DNA of 64,000 nt from CAVURW01 sp963743595. GTDB taxonomy: Bacteria > Verrucomicrobiota > Verrucomicrobiia > Methylacidiphilales > UBA1321. The notes below the pieces were generated by a model. The model searched no databases, had not been told where the DNA came from, and saw nothing but the letters and a program-made list of their open reading frames with translations. The stretch spans positions 1 to 64,000 of the forward strand of contig CAVURW010000027.1 of the NCBI GenBank assembly GCA_963743595.1, written 5' to 3'. The position numbers and the translations under genes are program-made. Positions 9,152 through 17,839 of the stretch are shown piece after piece. Position 1 is the first letter of the stretch; the number at the start of each line of letters is the position of its first letter.

Positions 9152-9464
9152 CCGGGAATGCTGGCGAAATGCGCCTTTTTTACCCGGCAAAACTATCCTC
9201 TCGTAACCCCTTTTGACACGCGACTCGAGGTTTCGTTGAAAATTCTTTTTAAATTTATTAGCGCTGAAGTTTCCGCTCTTAATTCTCGACCCTATACTAC
9301 GCTTATACTCTAATTATCGTGAAAGCGCTATTTTTCTTTAGGGCAATTTAGCTAATACGCCATTCCAGCAGCGAGAGCGTGACCGACTGAGAACGACCGA
9401 AATCTCTAGCGATTGCCCGATGTCGGTGTTTTCGTTAATACTTGGAAGGAAATAAAAAGCGATC
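9152..9464. other. AT-rich intergenic region
   Basis: About 310 nt without a gene, noticeably more AT-rich than its surroundings. It holds two TATACT hexamers (9293-9298 and 9304-9309) and a TTGAAA with a T/A-rich spacer (9236 onward) that could serve the downstream small gene. A GGAAGG ribosome site lies just before 9465. No RNA gene, repeat array or hidden reading frame was found. Confidence 0.5.
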
Positions 9465-9791
9465 ATGACGGAAGAAATTCGATCCTTGGTCAGGTCGTTG
9501 TCTCAGCTTCCCGAGTCGCTAAGACAGATGGAACCCCGTTTTACAGAGTCTATTTTTGACGAGAGTTATCTGGATTTTCCGAGAGGGGAAATTCAACTGG
9601 GCGCAAGAGGTCCTAAATGGAGCGCCGTTTTAAGTAAGCGATTGGAGAGTTACAAGCCATTCGTCAACAAGCTAATGGTGTCCGCCGTTCTTTACGACGG
9701 TCGTTCTTACGCCTCCATTCGAATCGATCCTGTATACCTTAAGGTCATTAACTTGGAAGTGGAAGTGTACGAGAAAAGAGAGGGAGAATAA
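9465..9791 (+). CDS. small hypothetical protein
   Basis: 108 residues, mildly acidic, no signal peptide or membrane segment, so probably cytosolic. The frame opens at an ATG preceded by GGAAGG, one of the clearer ribosome sites in the window. The C-terminal half alternates hydrophobic and charged residues (SAVLYDGRSYASIRIDP, then a beta-like LKVINLEVEVYE), which suggests a small alpha/beta fold. I do not recognise the family. It stands alone between an AT-rich region and a strong inverted repeat. Codon use and AT content differ slightly from neighbours, which may indicate a recent arrival. Confidence 0.6.
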   Translation: MTEEIRSLVRSLSQLPESLRQMEPRFTESIFDESYLDFPRGEIQLGARGPKWSAVLSKRLESYKPFVNKLMVSAVLYDGRSYASIRIDPVYLKVINLEVEVYEKREGE

Positions 9792-9877
9792 TGGCCCGTC
9801 TTCGCATGGGAAGGTAGGCCGATTTTGATTGGGGAGTACCGAGGCCCAGCGGATTTACCCAGAAGCATCTCTTGGCG

Positions 9878-9918
9878 GAGGCTACCTATGGTCTCGCACT
9901 CGCACTATAGGTAGCCTC
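9878..9918. terminator. perfect 12-bp inverted repeat between convergent genes
   Basis: GAGGCTACCTAT (9878-9889) pairs perfectly with ATAGGTAGCCTC (9907-9918) around a 17-nt loop. It lies between the convergent small gene and the DUF4013 gene, a typical terminator position. No T-run follows on either strand, so it may instead be a bidirectional RNA-protecting structure. Confidence 0.5.
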
Positions 9919-10068
9919 TCCATTGTAGTGGAAACATGAATCACCCGCAGCGAATCACTGCAGTACAGCATTGCTAAATCGACGCCGGGCCTCGGTGCTG
10001 GAAGCATCCCAAATTCGATCGATGTCTGCGAGGCAATTCGGGGCGAGGCAATTTCGCCGTGGTGAAAT

Positions 10069-10857
10069 CTACCGGGCCTTCGCCCGTTCTTTCTCGCGCT
10101 GGTCTTTCTTCGGATTCGGCCTCGATGTTTGAGCCGCCGGAATCACGCGATGCCGATTGAGTTGGGCGTGAATCGGTCCGAACCACGTATCCACCAGACA
10201 GAGGCCGAAAACGGCACCGAAAGGAATGGTGTAGAAAAATGCGGTCGTGATGGAGTTCACGCCGATGATGAAAGCTGCGGCGATGAAGTAATCTTTCCAG
10301 CCCATGATGAGCTGCCGCAAATTCGCAACATAATTGAACGCGCAATCCCACACGGGATCGCCATCTAACCACCGACAGCAAGCGATTCCGCAAAAGGGAA
10401 TCACGATGAGAAAGATCGGCGGCAAGAACATCCCGATGAGTCCCAGGGGCAAGCCCAGTTCATGGATGAAGATCAGCCAGAGCAACCCAACCCATAGCAG
10501 GACCGGCGCGATGATCGTGGGTATCGCGATGATAAACTTGATCGCGCCTTCGTAGCCGTAACGGGGCAAAAGGTCCCATTTCCAGTCCGGCAATTGCGAG
10601 CCGCGACTGAACCGGGCGCGACGCAGTACCTCAAAGGTGAAGCCGAGCGGAAACCAGAAGGAAAAAACGTTGAAGATCAACACGATGGGGAAGAGCACCT
10701 TCACCAGATCGGGCCCGGTGCCCGAGAAATAGCTGGGGGCCAGGGCGACAAGAAATGGGTTGATCAGCAGAAACCCGCCGAGCATCACTTTCGGAAACAG
10801 ATTCCGATCGCGGAACAGCTGTCGAAATCCATATTTTTGGTCACTAAAACGGTCCAT
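10069..10857 (-). CDS. DUF4013-like multi-pass membrane protein
   Basis: 262 residues with about five or six hydrophobic segments, the clearest at 25-45, 53-75, 105-130, 135-155 and 190-230. The segment FTFEVLRRARFSRGSQLPDW is typical of DUF4013 integral membrane proteins, whose function is unknown. The C-terminus is a basic, charged cytoplasmic tail rich in Lys and Arg. It is transcribed alone, converging on the small gene at 9465-9791 with an inverted repeat between them. No clear ribosome site precedes the ATG. Confidence 0.75.
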   Translation of the reverse strand: MDRFSDQKYGFRQLFRDRNLFPKVMLGGFLLINPFLVALAPSYFSGTGPDLVKVLFPIVLIFNVFSFWFPLGFTFEVLRRARFSRGSQLPDWKWDLLPRYGYEGAIKFIIAIPTIIAPVLLWVGLLWLIFIHELGLPLGLIGMFLPPIFLIVIPFCGIACCRWLDGDPVWDCAFNYVANLRQLIMGWKDYFIAAAFIIGVNSITTAFFYTIPFGAVFGLCLVDTWFGPIHAQLNRHRVIPAAQTSRPNPKKDQREKERAKAR

Positions 10858-10959
10858 GTGTTGAGGTCGCTCGCGGTCTTGGGCACGAAACGAAAGTGGA
10901 AAGAATCTCGTTTCCCACTGCTAACGTCAAGTTATACCTCGAATCGACGAAGCGAACCC

Positions 10960-11289
10960 TTACAGCCCAAACCCAGAATATCTCGGAGCACTCCAGTCCC
11001 AAGCTCCACATCTGGTGCACCGCTTCAGACCGTGACGCAGGAAGCAGATGCTGGAAAATAGGCACGTCCAGAATAAAGCACCGAGCACAAAAGAAATGAA
11101 GATGTACGGTACATAAAGCACTACCCCTAGGATTAACATTACCCACCACTCGATTTTCCAAAAGTGATTAGACCCCGTTACCCCAAGCAAAATACCAATC
11201 ATGGCACTTCCGGTCGACATCCACAAAAGTCCGCACGTGGCCTGAGGGCTTCCCGCCTGAAATTGACACTTTTTGCATTCAATAATCAC
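10960..11289 (-). CDS. small membrane protein with CxxC pairs (split zinc ribbon)
   Basis: 109 residues. A CKKC pair near the N-terminus and a CTRCG pair near the C-terminus flank two hydrophobic segments (about 20-40 and 48-82). The arrangement could bring both CxxC pairs together on the cytoplasmic side as a metal-binding ribbon. No family is recognised. It is transcribed divergently from the TIR-repeat gene across about 120 nt, so a shared control region is possible. A competing frame on the same strand (10844-11161) has no such features and was not chosen. Confidence 0.55.
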   Translation of the reverse strand: MIIECKKCQFQAGSPQATCGLLWMSTGSAMIGILLGVTGSNHFWKIEWWVMLILGVVLYVPYIFISFVLGALFWTCLFSSICFLRHGLKRCTRCGAWDWSAPRYSGFGL

Positions 11290-11408
11290 TTTACCTCTGG
11301 CAGGTTAAGACCCCTCATCCAGCGATTCAAGGTAAAGAACCACTGAATGGGGAATTCTCCTTTAACCCACCGCTGGTGCGCGTTAGCGTGCGGTGCGGGA
11401 CGATTTTC

Positions 11409-14357
11409 ATGGCTTATCGCTACAGCGCATTCATTTCCTACTCCAGTAAAGACGCCGTGTGGGCCAAGTGGCTGCATCGAAAGCTGGAGACCTATCGCGT
11501 GCCGCGTTCCCTAGTGGGACGCCCCGGTCGGGACGGCGCTATTCCGCGCTCACTCTTTCCTGTATTCCGAGATCGAGACGAGCTTCCACTTTCGGCGGAC
11601 CTAGGTGCTACAATTAACGATGCGCTCGCGGCCTCTAAGACGCTGATCGTTCTTTGTTCACCGAGCTCGGCGAAATCGCGTTGGGTGAACAAAGAGATCG
11701 AAGCGTTCAAGCAACTCGGTCGGGAGGACCGTGTTTTCGCGCTGATCCTTGACGGAATTCCGAACGGCTCCGACGACCCGAAAACCTTGGATCAGGAATG
11801 TTTTCCAGAAGCGCTGCGCCATCGCATCGCGGAGGATGGCTCGCTCGGTGAACGGACCGAGCCCATCGGTGGCGATCTACGGCCCGGCGGTGACGGAAAA
11901 TCGAGCGCCTTTGAAAAGACGGTAGCGGGCATTCTGGGCGTAAGCTTCGACGCCATCGTACAGCGAGAACGGAAACGACGCTTCCGACGACGTCTCCTGG
12001 TAGGCGCGGTCGGTTGCCTCCTGGTTGCGGCGGCGTTCGCGTACTGGGACTACAACCGCACGCGCGTGGACTACTTTCGCCGGGAGGTCTATGTCTGGGG
12101 TGCTCCCTCCGGCCAAGATCTGGTCACAGGGGACGCCCTTCAACATCTGGGAACGCGGTATCGTATCGAATCGAGCCAGGAACGAGTTCGACGCGTTTAT
12201 CATGAAAACGGGGCTGGTTTACCGGTGGAGGAATCGACTCGATTCAGCGCGTGTGAGGAGGACCTGTTTTATAAGGAGGACGGTCAAATCGATCACATCG
12301 ATATTCGGAATCACAACGGCCAAACCGTCGCCAAAAAAGTGTTTGCAGAGCGGAGCGGCAATGAACAGATCGTCGATTTCCGCAGGCCGTTCAATGATCA
12401 ACCGCTCACGATGACCACCATCGGTTCCACAGAAGGAACGCTCTCCACCGTCACCGCTATGAAGCTGGAATACGCGCCGGATGGGCTCAGCCGTCGAGTC
12501 ACGAATCTGAACAGTTATCACGTTCCCGTGCCGGATGCGGAGGACACCGTTTCTGAGGAGTACACGTATCAGAAGGGTCGCGTGGTTACCTTCACGTTCG
12601 AGGACAGTTTGGGCAAGCCGACGACGAACCTAGAAGGCGTGGTTACAGGACGATTTGAGCTAGATCCGCAGGGAGACGTCGTGAAGACCGAGTTTTTTGG
12701 CACGGATGATAAACCGTTGCTCACGAAAAAGGGCTACTTCCGATCCGTCAGCAAATTCGACGCGTGGGGAAATGAAATCGACGATTCCTACTACGATCTC
12801 GGGGGTCAACCGACGTTGACCGATGGCTTTTCGCGCGTGGTGTATCAGGTCGATTCACGCGGGCTGGAAACGGAGGAATCGTACATGGGAATCGATGGCC
12901 AGCCCTGTCTTCGCCAGGGTTGCGCGCGGCTGACGATTGCGTATGACGCACAGGGTTATCAATCTGATTACCGATACTACGGCGTCGATGGAAAACCGCT
13001 GTTCAATGCGTACGGGGCGGCTCACGTGCACTGGAAGTACGACTCGCGCGGCAATATCATCGAGACACGCTACTTCGATACGGACGATCACCCGACCTCT
13101 TGCAAACTGGGCTACGCCACCTTCCGCTCCCAATTCGACTCGCATGGCAATCTGGCCCGGCAAGATTATCTGGATACCGAGGAGAAACCGATTCTAGTGG
13201 ACGGTGCGGCGAGCGTGCTGTGCACCTACGATGATCGGAACAATCAATGTTCCATCAGCTTTTTGGATCAGGCCGGCGCACCCTCCCTGCGAAACGGTTA
13301 CTGCCGCTCCGTGAACACCTATGATGAGCGGGACAATATCGTGCAGGTCGACTACTTCGGACCGAACGGTAAACCGATCCTGGGTAAGGACGGCTACGCG
13401 CGAATGTCTCAAAAGTACGATGACGCCGGGCATGTGATCGAGCAGAGCTATTTTGGCGTTTCCGGGGAGCGCATTTCCTGCGGCGGCGCTTGGAGGCTGG
13501 AGCGAAAATATGACGATCGCGGCAATGAGATCGATACGCGGTATTACGATATCGACGATAGTTTGCGAAAGCGCGATGGGTCTGCGGAGGTGAAGCGCAC
13601 CTTTGATGCGACCGGCCATGAATTGACTGAATTGTATTTTGATCGCAGTGGCGATCCCGCCGTAACGCCAGCAGGAATCGCAGGCATGGCCTGGAGCTAT
13701 GACGCGAGGGGAAATACCACCGAAGAACTTTCCCTTGGACCCGACCGACATCTGCTAAAGACACCGAATCGCGTGGCCCGGCGAACATGGCTTTTCGATG
13801 CCCTGGGAAACCCGACACGCATCTGCTGTTTTAACGGCGACAATCAGCCGGTCCTTTCTGATGACGGCTACGCGATTCTCACCACCGACTACAACATCCG
13901 GGGACAACAGATTCGCGCCGATTACTTCGGAACCGACGGTAAACCGATTCTGTGCAAAAAGGGCTTCGCAACCGCCCTCTGGCAATACGACGCACGTGGG
14001 AACATGGTGCAGATCGATTTTCTAGGCATCCATGAAGAAGCCGTGCTCGATCAAGATGGGGAAGCGCGGATCGTGGGGACCTACGACGCACAGGGTCGAC
14101 AGATCGAGTCGCAACTCTTTGGCGTCGATGGAAAACCGGTCGTTTCCAAGCTAAACGGCGCCCGAAAAACGTGGCGTTACGATGCGCGAGGAAACTGCGC
14201 GGAACTCGATTTCTATGGCACCGATGGACTTCCGATGGAGGTGACGAATCATGCGGCGAAAATCATTTTCAAGTACAACGCACTCGATCAGGTCGTCGAG
14301 ATGGATTTGTTCGATCGAACCGGGAAGCTCGTGCAACATCAGACCGCAGCGCATTAG
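11409..14357 (+). CDS. TIR-domain membrane protein with C-terminal 32-residue repeats
   Basis: About 982 residues from the ATG at 11409; an upstream GTG/ATG-type start at 11376 would add 11. Residues 3-115 are a bacterial TIR domain: FISYSSKDAVWAKWLHRKLE at the start, a VFRDRDELP BB-loop region, and WVNKEIEAF, where Glu96 sits at the catalytic NADase position of known TIR enzymes. A single membrane segment lies at about 197-213 after a run of Arg/Lys, so the TIR domain should face the cytoplasm. Residues 426-982 are about 17 copies of a 32-residue repeat with consensus YFGxDGKPxLxxxGyA and YDxrGN, predicted to lie outside. This suggests an extracytoplasmic sensing array controlling an inner TIR effector, which is inference. 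No companion cassette gene (STING, SLOG, Sir2) adjoins it. Confidence 0.9.
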   Translation: MAYRYSAFISYSSKDAVWAKWLHRKLETYRVPRSLVGRPGRDGAIPRSLFPVFRDRDELPLSADLGATINDALAASKTLIVLCSPSSAKSRWVNKEIEAFKQLGREDRVFALILDGIPNGSDDPKTLDQECFPEALRHRIAEDGSLGERTEPIGGDLRPGGDGKSSAFEKTVAGILGVSFDAIVQRERKRRFRRRLLVGAVGCLLVAAAFAYWDYNRTRVDYFRREVYVWGAPSGQDLVTGDALQHLGTRYRIESSQERVRRVYHENGAGLPVEESTRFSACEEDLFYKEDGQIDHIDIRNHNGQTVAKKVFAERSGNEQIVDFRRPFNDQPLTMTTIGSTEGTLSTVTAMKLEYAPDGLSRRVTNLNSYHVPVPDAEDTVSEEYTYQKGRVVTFTFEDSLGKPTTNLEGVVTGRFELDPQGDVVKTEFFGTDDKPLLTKKGYFRSVSKFDAWGNEIDDSYYDLGGQPTLTDGFSRVVYQVDSRGLETEESYMGIDGQPCLRQGCARLTIAYDAQGYQSDYRYYGVDGKPLFNAYGAAHVHWKYDSRGNIIETRYFDTDDHPTSCKLGYATFRSQFDSHGNLARQDYLDTEEKPILVDGAASVLCTYDDRNNQCSISFLDQAGAPSLRNGYCRSVNTYDERDNIVQVDYFGPNGKPILGKDGYARMSQKYDDAGHVIEQSYFGVSGERISCGGAWRLERKYDDRGNEIDTRYYDIDDSLRKRDGSAEVKRTFDATGHELTELYFDRSGDPAVTPAGIAGMAWSYDARGNTTEELSLGPDRHLLKTPNRVARRTWLFDALGNPTRICCFNGDNQPVLSDDGYAILTTDYNIRGQQIRADYFGTDGKPILCKKGFATALWQYDARGNMVQIDFLGIHEEAVLDQDGEARIVGTYDAQGRQIESQLFGVDGKPVVSKLNGARKTWRYDARGNCAELDFYGTDGLPMEVTNHAAKIIFKYNALDQVVEMDLFDRTGKLVQHQTAAH
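12684..14354 (+). repeat. about 17 coding repeats of 32 residues (96 nt)
   Basis: Degenerate 96-nt units inside the TIR gene. Each unit reads roughly YFGTDGKP, a hydrophobic or polar stretch, an aromatic-Asp pair, then RGN. The units diverge at nucleotide level, so this is an old protein repeat rather than a recent DNA expansion. It resembles the YD/Rhs or MORN-like beta-repeat style, but the period and the DGKP core do not match a family I can name with certainty. Confidence 0.8.
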
Positions 14358-14386
14358 AGGAGTAGTCCACGGGTTCGCTTCCCTGC

Positions 14387-15016
14387 TCAGCCCTCAACAC
14401 GAACCAGCCGCTCGAGTGCCAGTTGCAACAAGTCCTTCTTCTCATTGAACATCCGGCGCTCTTCTTCCCACGCGCGACTGGCGCGAACCCGGACGGTCAG
14501 GGCCTCCGTGGAGAGCTCACAACCCACTTCCGTCACCACGGATGAATGCGTGCGATCTAGCCCGTCCGCGACACGCAAAATCCCGCCTAAATAGCGCACC
14601 AATCGCTTCAGGTCGGCGGGTAAGTCTGCGAAATCCTTGTGGCTCGCTTTCGGCAGGGATTTCCGGTGGTAACGCGCCACAAGCGCCACTACGGCCACTT
14701 CATCCGGGTTCAGCGCGGTCCAGCCATGCCCGCGAATCAATCGCGCCGAGTACTTATGATGGCCCTTGCCATCGACGCTTTGGGACCAACCGATATCGTG
14801 CAGCAAGGTCGCCGATTGTAGAAGCAAGCGCTCCCGCGTTCCGATGAAATCGACTGCCCGTTGCATCGCGAGTTCATCATAGAGGTGCAACGCCAGCTTC
14901 TCCACGTGCTCAGAGTGGCTCGGCTCTTCGTCGTAACGCCCACGAAGCACCTCCACCTCTTCCAGCACCTGCCGCGCGCCCTCATCCGTCATTCTATTCC
15001 GATTCATCAGCAGCAT
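14387..15016 (-). CDS. HD-domain phosphohydrolase, detached partner of Ppx/GppA
   Basis: 209 residues. The HD metal site is seen as HSEHVEKLALHLYD, LLHDIGW and the downstream H-x-YSA and ARYHRK segments. The sequence resembles the C-terminal HD domain that is fused to long Ppx/GppA exopolyphosphatases, here encoded as a separate gene right behind the ppx-like gene. Its start overlaps the end of that gene: ATG at 15016 (GGGAG five nt before it) overlaps by 23 nt, while a later in-frame ATG at 14992 abuts the stop. Translational coupling is therefore likely, and the two products probably act together in poly-P or (p)ppGpp metabolism. The substrate cannot be told from sequence. Confidence 0.85.
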   Translation of the reverse strand: MLLMNRNRMTDEGARQVLEEVEVLRGRYDEEPSHSEHVEKLALHLYDELAMQRAVDFIGTRERLLLQSATLLHDIGWSQSVDGKGHHKYSARLIRGHGWTALNPDEVAVVALVARYHRKSLPKASHKDFADLPADLKRLVRYLGGILRVADGLDRTHSSVVTEVGCELSTEALTVRVRASRAWEEERRMFNEKKDLLQLALERLVRVEG

Positions 15017-15986
15017 CTACACTCCCTTGGTCTAGTTTATTCATTTCTTCCCGCAATGCACGTTCCAGCACTCCGTAACGAAGCCCACGCAAGCTCACGT
15101 GCAGCTTATCGGCCTTCAAAATATCCATCGTAGCCAAAACCACGGATAAGCCCGGAATAATCAAATCGGCGCGCTTCGAGGGCAAGCCCGGCACCTCTTT
15201 TAGCCGCTCCAAGGTCAACCCGTTCAGGCTTCCCCACATCTCCTTCAATTGCGGCACGGTGAGAATGGTGTGGTGAATCACGTCAGGCTCAAAGTCGTCC
15301 AGCTTCTTCCAGATCGCAGCTAGGCAACTGATCGTGCCCCCGGTACCTGCTAAAATGCGTTCACCTAACTCAAATCCCTCGAGCCCCTGTTCCACTTGGT
15401 TTCGCACGCCATCCAAAAGCGCCTGTTGCTGCTTTGCGTCCATGGGATAGGCAGGCACAAACCGTTCTCGAAGCCGAACGCACCCCAGCGGCATGCTAAT
15501 CTCTCTCTCCACTTGACCCAGCCGACCTTGAATCCATTCCGCGCTTCCACCGCCGACATCGAAGGCCATGAGATCCTTTCCGCCCCAAACGGAGTCTGCG
15601 GAAACGCCCTCGAAAATCGTCTTGGCCTCATCGTCGCCTGAGAGCAGACGCACGGGAAAACCGAGCACCGCTTTCGCCTCTCTGAGAAAACTCTTCCTGT
15701 TATTGCTATCGCGAACCGCACTGGTCGCCACCGCGCGGAACCACTTCACGTTCATAAGATCCGCCTCTTTTCGGAGCTCCGCCAAGGCCTTCAACGTGCG
15801 ATCCATGCTCTCCCGCTGCAGCTCGCACGTCCGGATCATTTGCTCGGCCAGCCGCGTGGTGACACTCCGCTCCCAAAGCACCTCTAAACCGGGTCGTTCT
15901 CCCTCTTTACAGGCAGGGGAGATTTCGGCCACAAGAAACTTGATCGAATTACTTCCTATGTCGAAAATCGCAATTCGGGTCCCCAT
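14994..15986 (-). CDS. ppx: Ppx/GppA-family exopolyphosphatase / pppGpp phosphatase
   Basis: Hydrolyses the terminal phosphate of polyphosphate or of pppGpp; the family is cytosolic and ASKHA-fold. 330 residues, the short form without the C-terminal HD domain. The phosphate-1 loop FDIGSNSIKFLV is at about 7-18, AVATSAVRDS follows near 85-95, and the second loop FDVGGGSAEWIQG lies near 140. GTGGTISCLA near 225 is also typical. The HD gene directly downstream overlaps it and probably restores the two-domain architecture in trans. Exopolyphosphatase and guanosine pentaphosphatase cannot be told apart from the sequence, so the symbol is tentative. Confidence 0.93.
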   Translation of the reverse strand: MGTRIAIFDIGSNSIKFLVAEISPACKEGERPGLEVLWERSVTTRLAEQMIRTCELQRESMDRTLKALAELRKEADLMNVKWFRAVATSAVRDSNNRKSFLREAKAVLGFPVRLLSGDDEAKTIFEGVSADSVWGGKDLMAFDVGGGSAEWIQGRLGQVEREISMPLGCVRLRERFVPAYPMDAKQQQALLDGVRNQVEQGLEGFELGERILAGTGGTISCLAAIWKKLDDFEPDVIHHTILTVPQLKEMWGSLNGLTLERLKEVPGLPSKRADLIIPGLSVVLATMDILKADKLHVSLRGLRYGVLERALREEMNKLDQGSVDAADESE

Positions 15987-16124
15987 GGCGCGAGAAGTAA
16001 ATGCGCCCAGAACATTCTTGGCGAGGGAAAAGATTTAAAATCGGGCAGAGCCCGGTTTGGCTTGCTCTTCCCCTTCAATGTGTCATTCTAGCGAACCACC
16101 AACAGTGAGCTTCAGGCTCATTTA

Positions 16125-16198
16125 CGGGTTGTGGCTCAGCTTGGTAGAGCGCGCCGTTCGGGTCGGCGAGGTCCAGGGTTCAAATCCCTGCAACCCGA
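16125..16198 (+). tRNA. tRNA-Pro (anticodon CGG)
   Basis: Full cloverleaf. The acceptor CGGGTTG pairs with CAACCCG (16191-16197), with discriminator A. The D arm contains GGCTCAGCTTGGTAGAGC. The anticodon stem CGCCG/CGGCG holds loop TTCGGGT with anticodon CGG. The T arm is CAGGGTTCAAATCCCTG. CCA is not encoded. The C1:G72 pair is characteristic of bacterial tRNA-Pro. Confidence 0.97.
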
Positions 16199-16338
16199 TT
16201 GTTTTCTTCAGAAAACGGCGGATAAGCATTTACGGAATGCGAGGAGCTGCTTTTGCAAAAGATTCTGCCCATCCCACAAGCACGTCGCAAGTCCGCCGAG
16301 TGAAATTACTGGGTCCAGCGTCACGCTGGTCACGCTGG

Positions 16339-16554
16339 TTACGCGGGCACTTCGATTTTTGCCACCTTCGATGCCTTAAGTCCCTTATCGGACGGGACCG
16401 CCTCGTATTGAACGCGGTCGCCTTCGGCCAGAGTTTTGTAGCCATCACCGGAAATTACCGAGAAATGGACAAAAACATCTCCCCGGCTCGGCTCACCTGC
16501 GATGAAGCCGAATCCCTTCTTGTTATCGAACCACTTGATAACTCCTTGTTCCAT
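16339..16554 (-). CDS. cold shock domain protein (CspA family)
   Basis: 71-residue single CSD protein that binds single-stranded RNA or DNA and works as an RNA chaperone. RNP1 KGFGFI is at 13-18 and the RNP2-type DVFVHFS follows at about 26; the length is standard for the family. It has its own strong promoter at 16583-16612 with a leader of about 20 nt, and no long thermosensor-type leader. Immediately after the stop, three 9-nt units like GTGACCAGC form a small repeat with hairpin potential that may end the transcript. It stands alone between tRNA-Pro and pstS. Confidence 0.96.
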   Translation of the reverse strand: MEQGVIKWFDNKKGFGFIAGEPSRGDVFVHFSVISGDGYKTLAEGDRVQYEAVPSDKGLKASKVAKIEVPA

Positions 16555-16582
16555 GCGCTGTCTCGTTATTGCAACTATTCAT

Positions 16583-16612
16583 GTTATAGGAGATCAGACG
16601 ATTTGCTGTCAA
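16583..16612 (-). promoter_or_regulatory. cold shock gene promoter
   Basis: Consensus-like promoter on the minus strand: TTGACA (16607-16612), an 18-nt spacer, then TATAAC (16583-16588). The predicted start is near 16576, about 20 nt before the ATG. The best match to the sigma-70 consensus noticed in the window. Confidence 0.75.
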
Positions 16613-16736
16613 TTCATTCAGGTAACGAAATAAGCAAAGTCGGTTGATAGTACCCATTTCGGGGAAACGCTGTTTCCGCAGGTTCGACGCGAAATCGTAA
16701 CTTTGCTTTTTCTTAAGCTTTGGCTAACCCAAGGGA

Positions 16737-17768
16737 ATGAGCACTCGAATGTTATGTTTCAGTTCTATTGTTGCTGTGGCGGTTGCCACGGCAGGTCACG
16801 CGGTTGCCGATACAGTTCACCTCAGCGCCAGCGGGGCGACTTTCCCCCAGCCTCTGTATCAGGCTTGGTTTGCCGATTATAATAAAGCCCACAGCGATGT
16901 TGAAGCGAGCTACACCGGCGGCGGCAGTGGTGCGGGTGTGAAGGCGTTCACGGATGGAACGGTCGATTTCGCAGGCAGCGACGTTGCGATGACGGACGAA
17001 GAAATCACCAAGGCTAAGGACGATGTTTTGATGCTGCCGATGACGGCTGGCTCGATCGTTCTGGCATACAATCTCCCCGCAGTGCCTGACTTGAAGCTCT
17101 CTCGCAAGGCTTACATCGGCATCTTCTCCGGTACGATCACGAAGTGGAACGACCCGGTAATCGCCAAGGATAATCCCGATGCAAAGCTCCCCGATAAGAC
17201 GATCACGGTAGCTGTTCGCTCCGATAAGAGCGGCACGAACGCTGTGTTCACGAAGCACCTCGGTGCGATTGATGCCGATTTCAAGGCGAATGTCTTGAAG
17301 GGTAAAGATGGTGCCAAAGAAGTGACCTGGCCGTTTGCCACCACTGGTGGTAAGGGCAACGACGGCGTTACGGCGCTGATCACGGGCACAGAAGGCACGA
17401 TCGGTTATGTGGAGTACGGCTACGCTAAGCAAAAGAGCCTCACAACGGCCTCTCTGGAAAACAAGAGCGGTGCGTTCGTTAAGGCGTCTCCCGAAAGCGG
17501 CGCTTCCACGCTGGCTGGCATTCAACTGCCGGACAACATGCGCGCGTTCGTTTCGGACCCCACAGGTGCTGGTGATTACCCCATCACGACCTTCACATGG
17601 ATATTGGTTCACAAGACCTACACGGATGCCGCTAAGAGCAAAGCCATCAAGGATCTGTTGACCTACTGCTTGACGGAAGGCCAAAAGAAATCCGATTCCC
17701 TCGGCTACATCCCATTGCCCGACGCAGTCGCCACCAAGGTGAAAGCTGCGGTTGACAGCATCAAGTAA
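16737..17768 (+). CDS. pstS: phosphate ABC transporter, substrate-binding protein PstS
   Basis: Periplasmic phosphate receptor of the high-affinity Pst importer. 343 residues with a signal peptide at 1-24 (ending HAVAD). Phosphate-contacting segments are present: SGATFPQPLY, GGGSGAGVKAF, DFAGSDVAM and RSDKSGTNAVF. The C-terminal PITTFTW segment is typical. The annotated ATG has AAGGGA immediately before it, too close for a ribosome site; either the transcript is leaderless from the TTGCTT/TAACCC pair just upstream, or the in-frame ATG at 16749 is the start. First gene of pstSCAB. No clear PHO-box-like direct repeats were found upstream. Confidence 0.96.
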   Translation: MSTRMLCFSSIVAVAVATAGHAVADTVHLSASGATFPQPLYQAWFADYNKAHSDVEASYTGGGSGAGVKAFTDGTVDFAGSDVAMTDEEITKAKDDVLMLPMTAGSIVLAYNLPAVPDLKLSRKAYIGIFSGTITKWNDPVIAKDNPDAKLPDKTITVAVRSDKSGTNAVFTKHLGAIDADFKANVLKGKDGAKEVTWPFATTGGKGNDGVTALITGTEGTIGYVEYGYAKQKSLTTASLENKSGAFVKASPESGASTLAGIQLPDNMRAFVSDPTGAGDYPITTFTWILVHKTYTDAAKSKAIKDLLTYCLTEGQKKSDSLGYIPLPDAVATKVKAAVDSIK

Positions 17769-17786
17769 TGTCCCTTTAGTCGTGAA

Positions 17787-17814
17787 GCCCGGACCCGCTA
17801 AATTGGGTCTGGGC
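17787..17814 (+). terminator. intercistronic stem-loop between pstS and pstC
   Basis: GCCCGGACCC (17787-17796) pairs with GGGTCTGGGC (17805-17814), with one G-T pair and an 8-nt loop. No T-run follows, so it is more likely an mRNA-stabilising or partial-attenuation structure than a full terminator. It would let PstS be made in excess over the membrane subunits. Confidence 0.6.
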
Positions 17815-17839
17815 GAAACGAAATGCTTCCCTGAATCTC

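Noticed and set aside
10844..11161. 105-residue minus-strand frame next to DUF4013
   Set aside because: It overlaps the better-supported small CxxC membrane protein in another frame and has no structural sense.
14994..15986. Treating ppx plus the HD gene as one frameshifted gene
   Set aside because: The HD gene has its own start with a ribosome site and both halves are complete domains; a true split pair is simpler.
16752..17684. A 310-residue minus-strand frame
   Set aside because: It is antisense to pstS, whose motifs are unmistakable.
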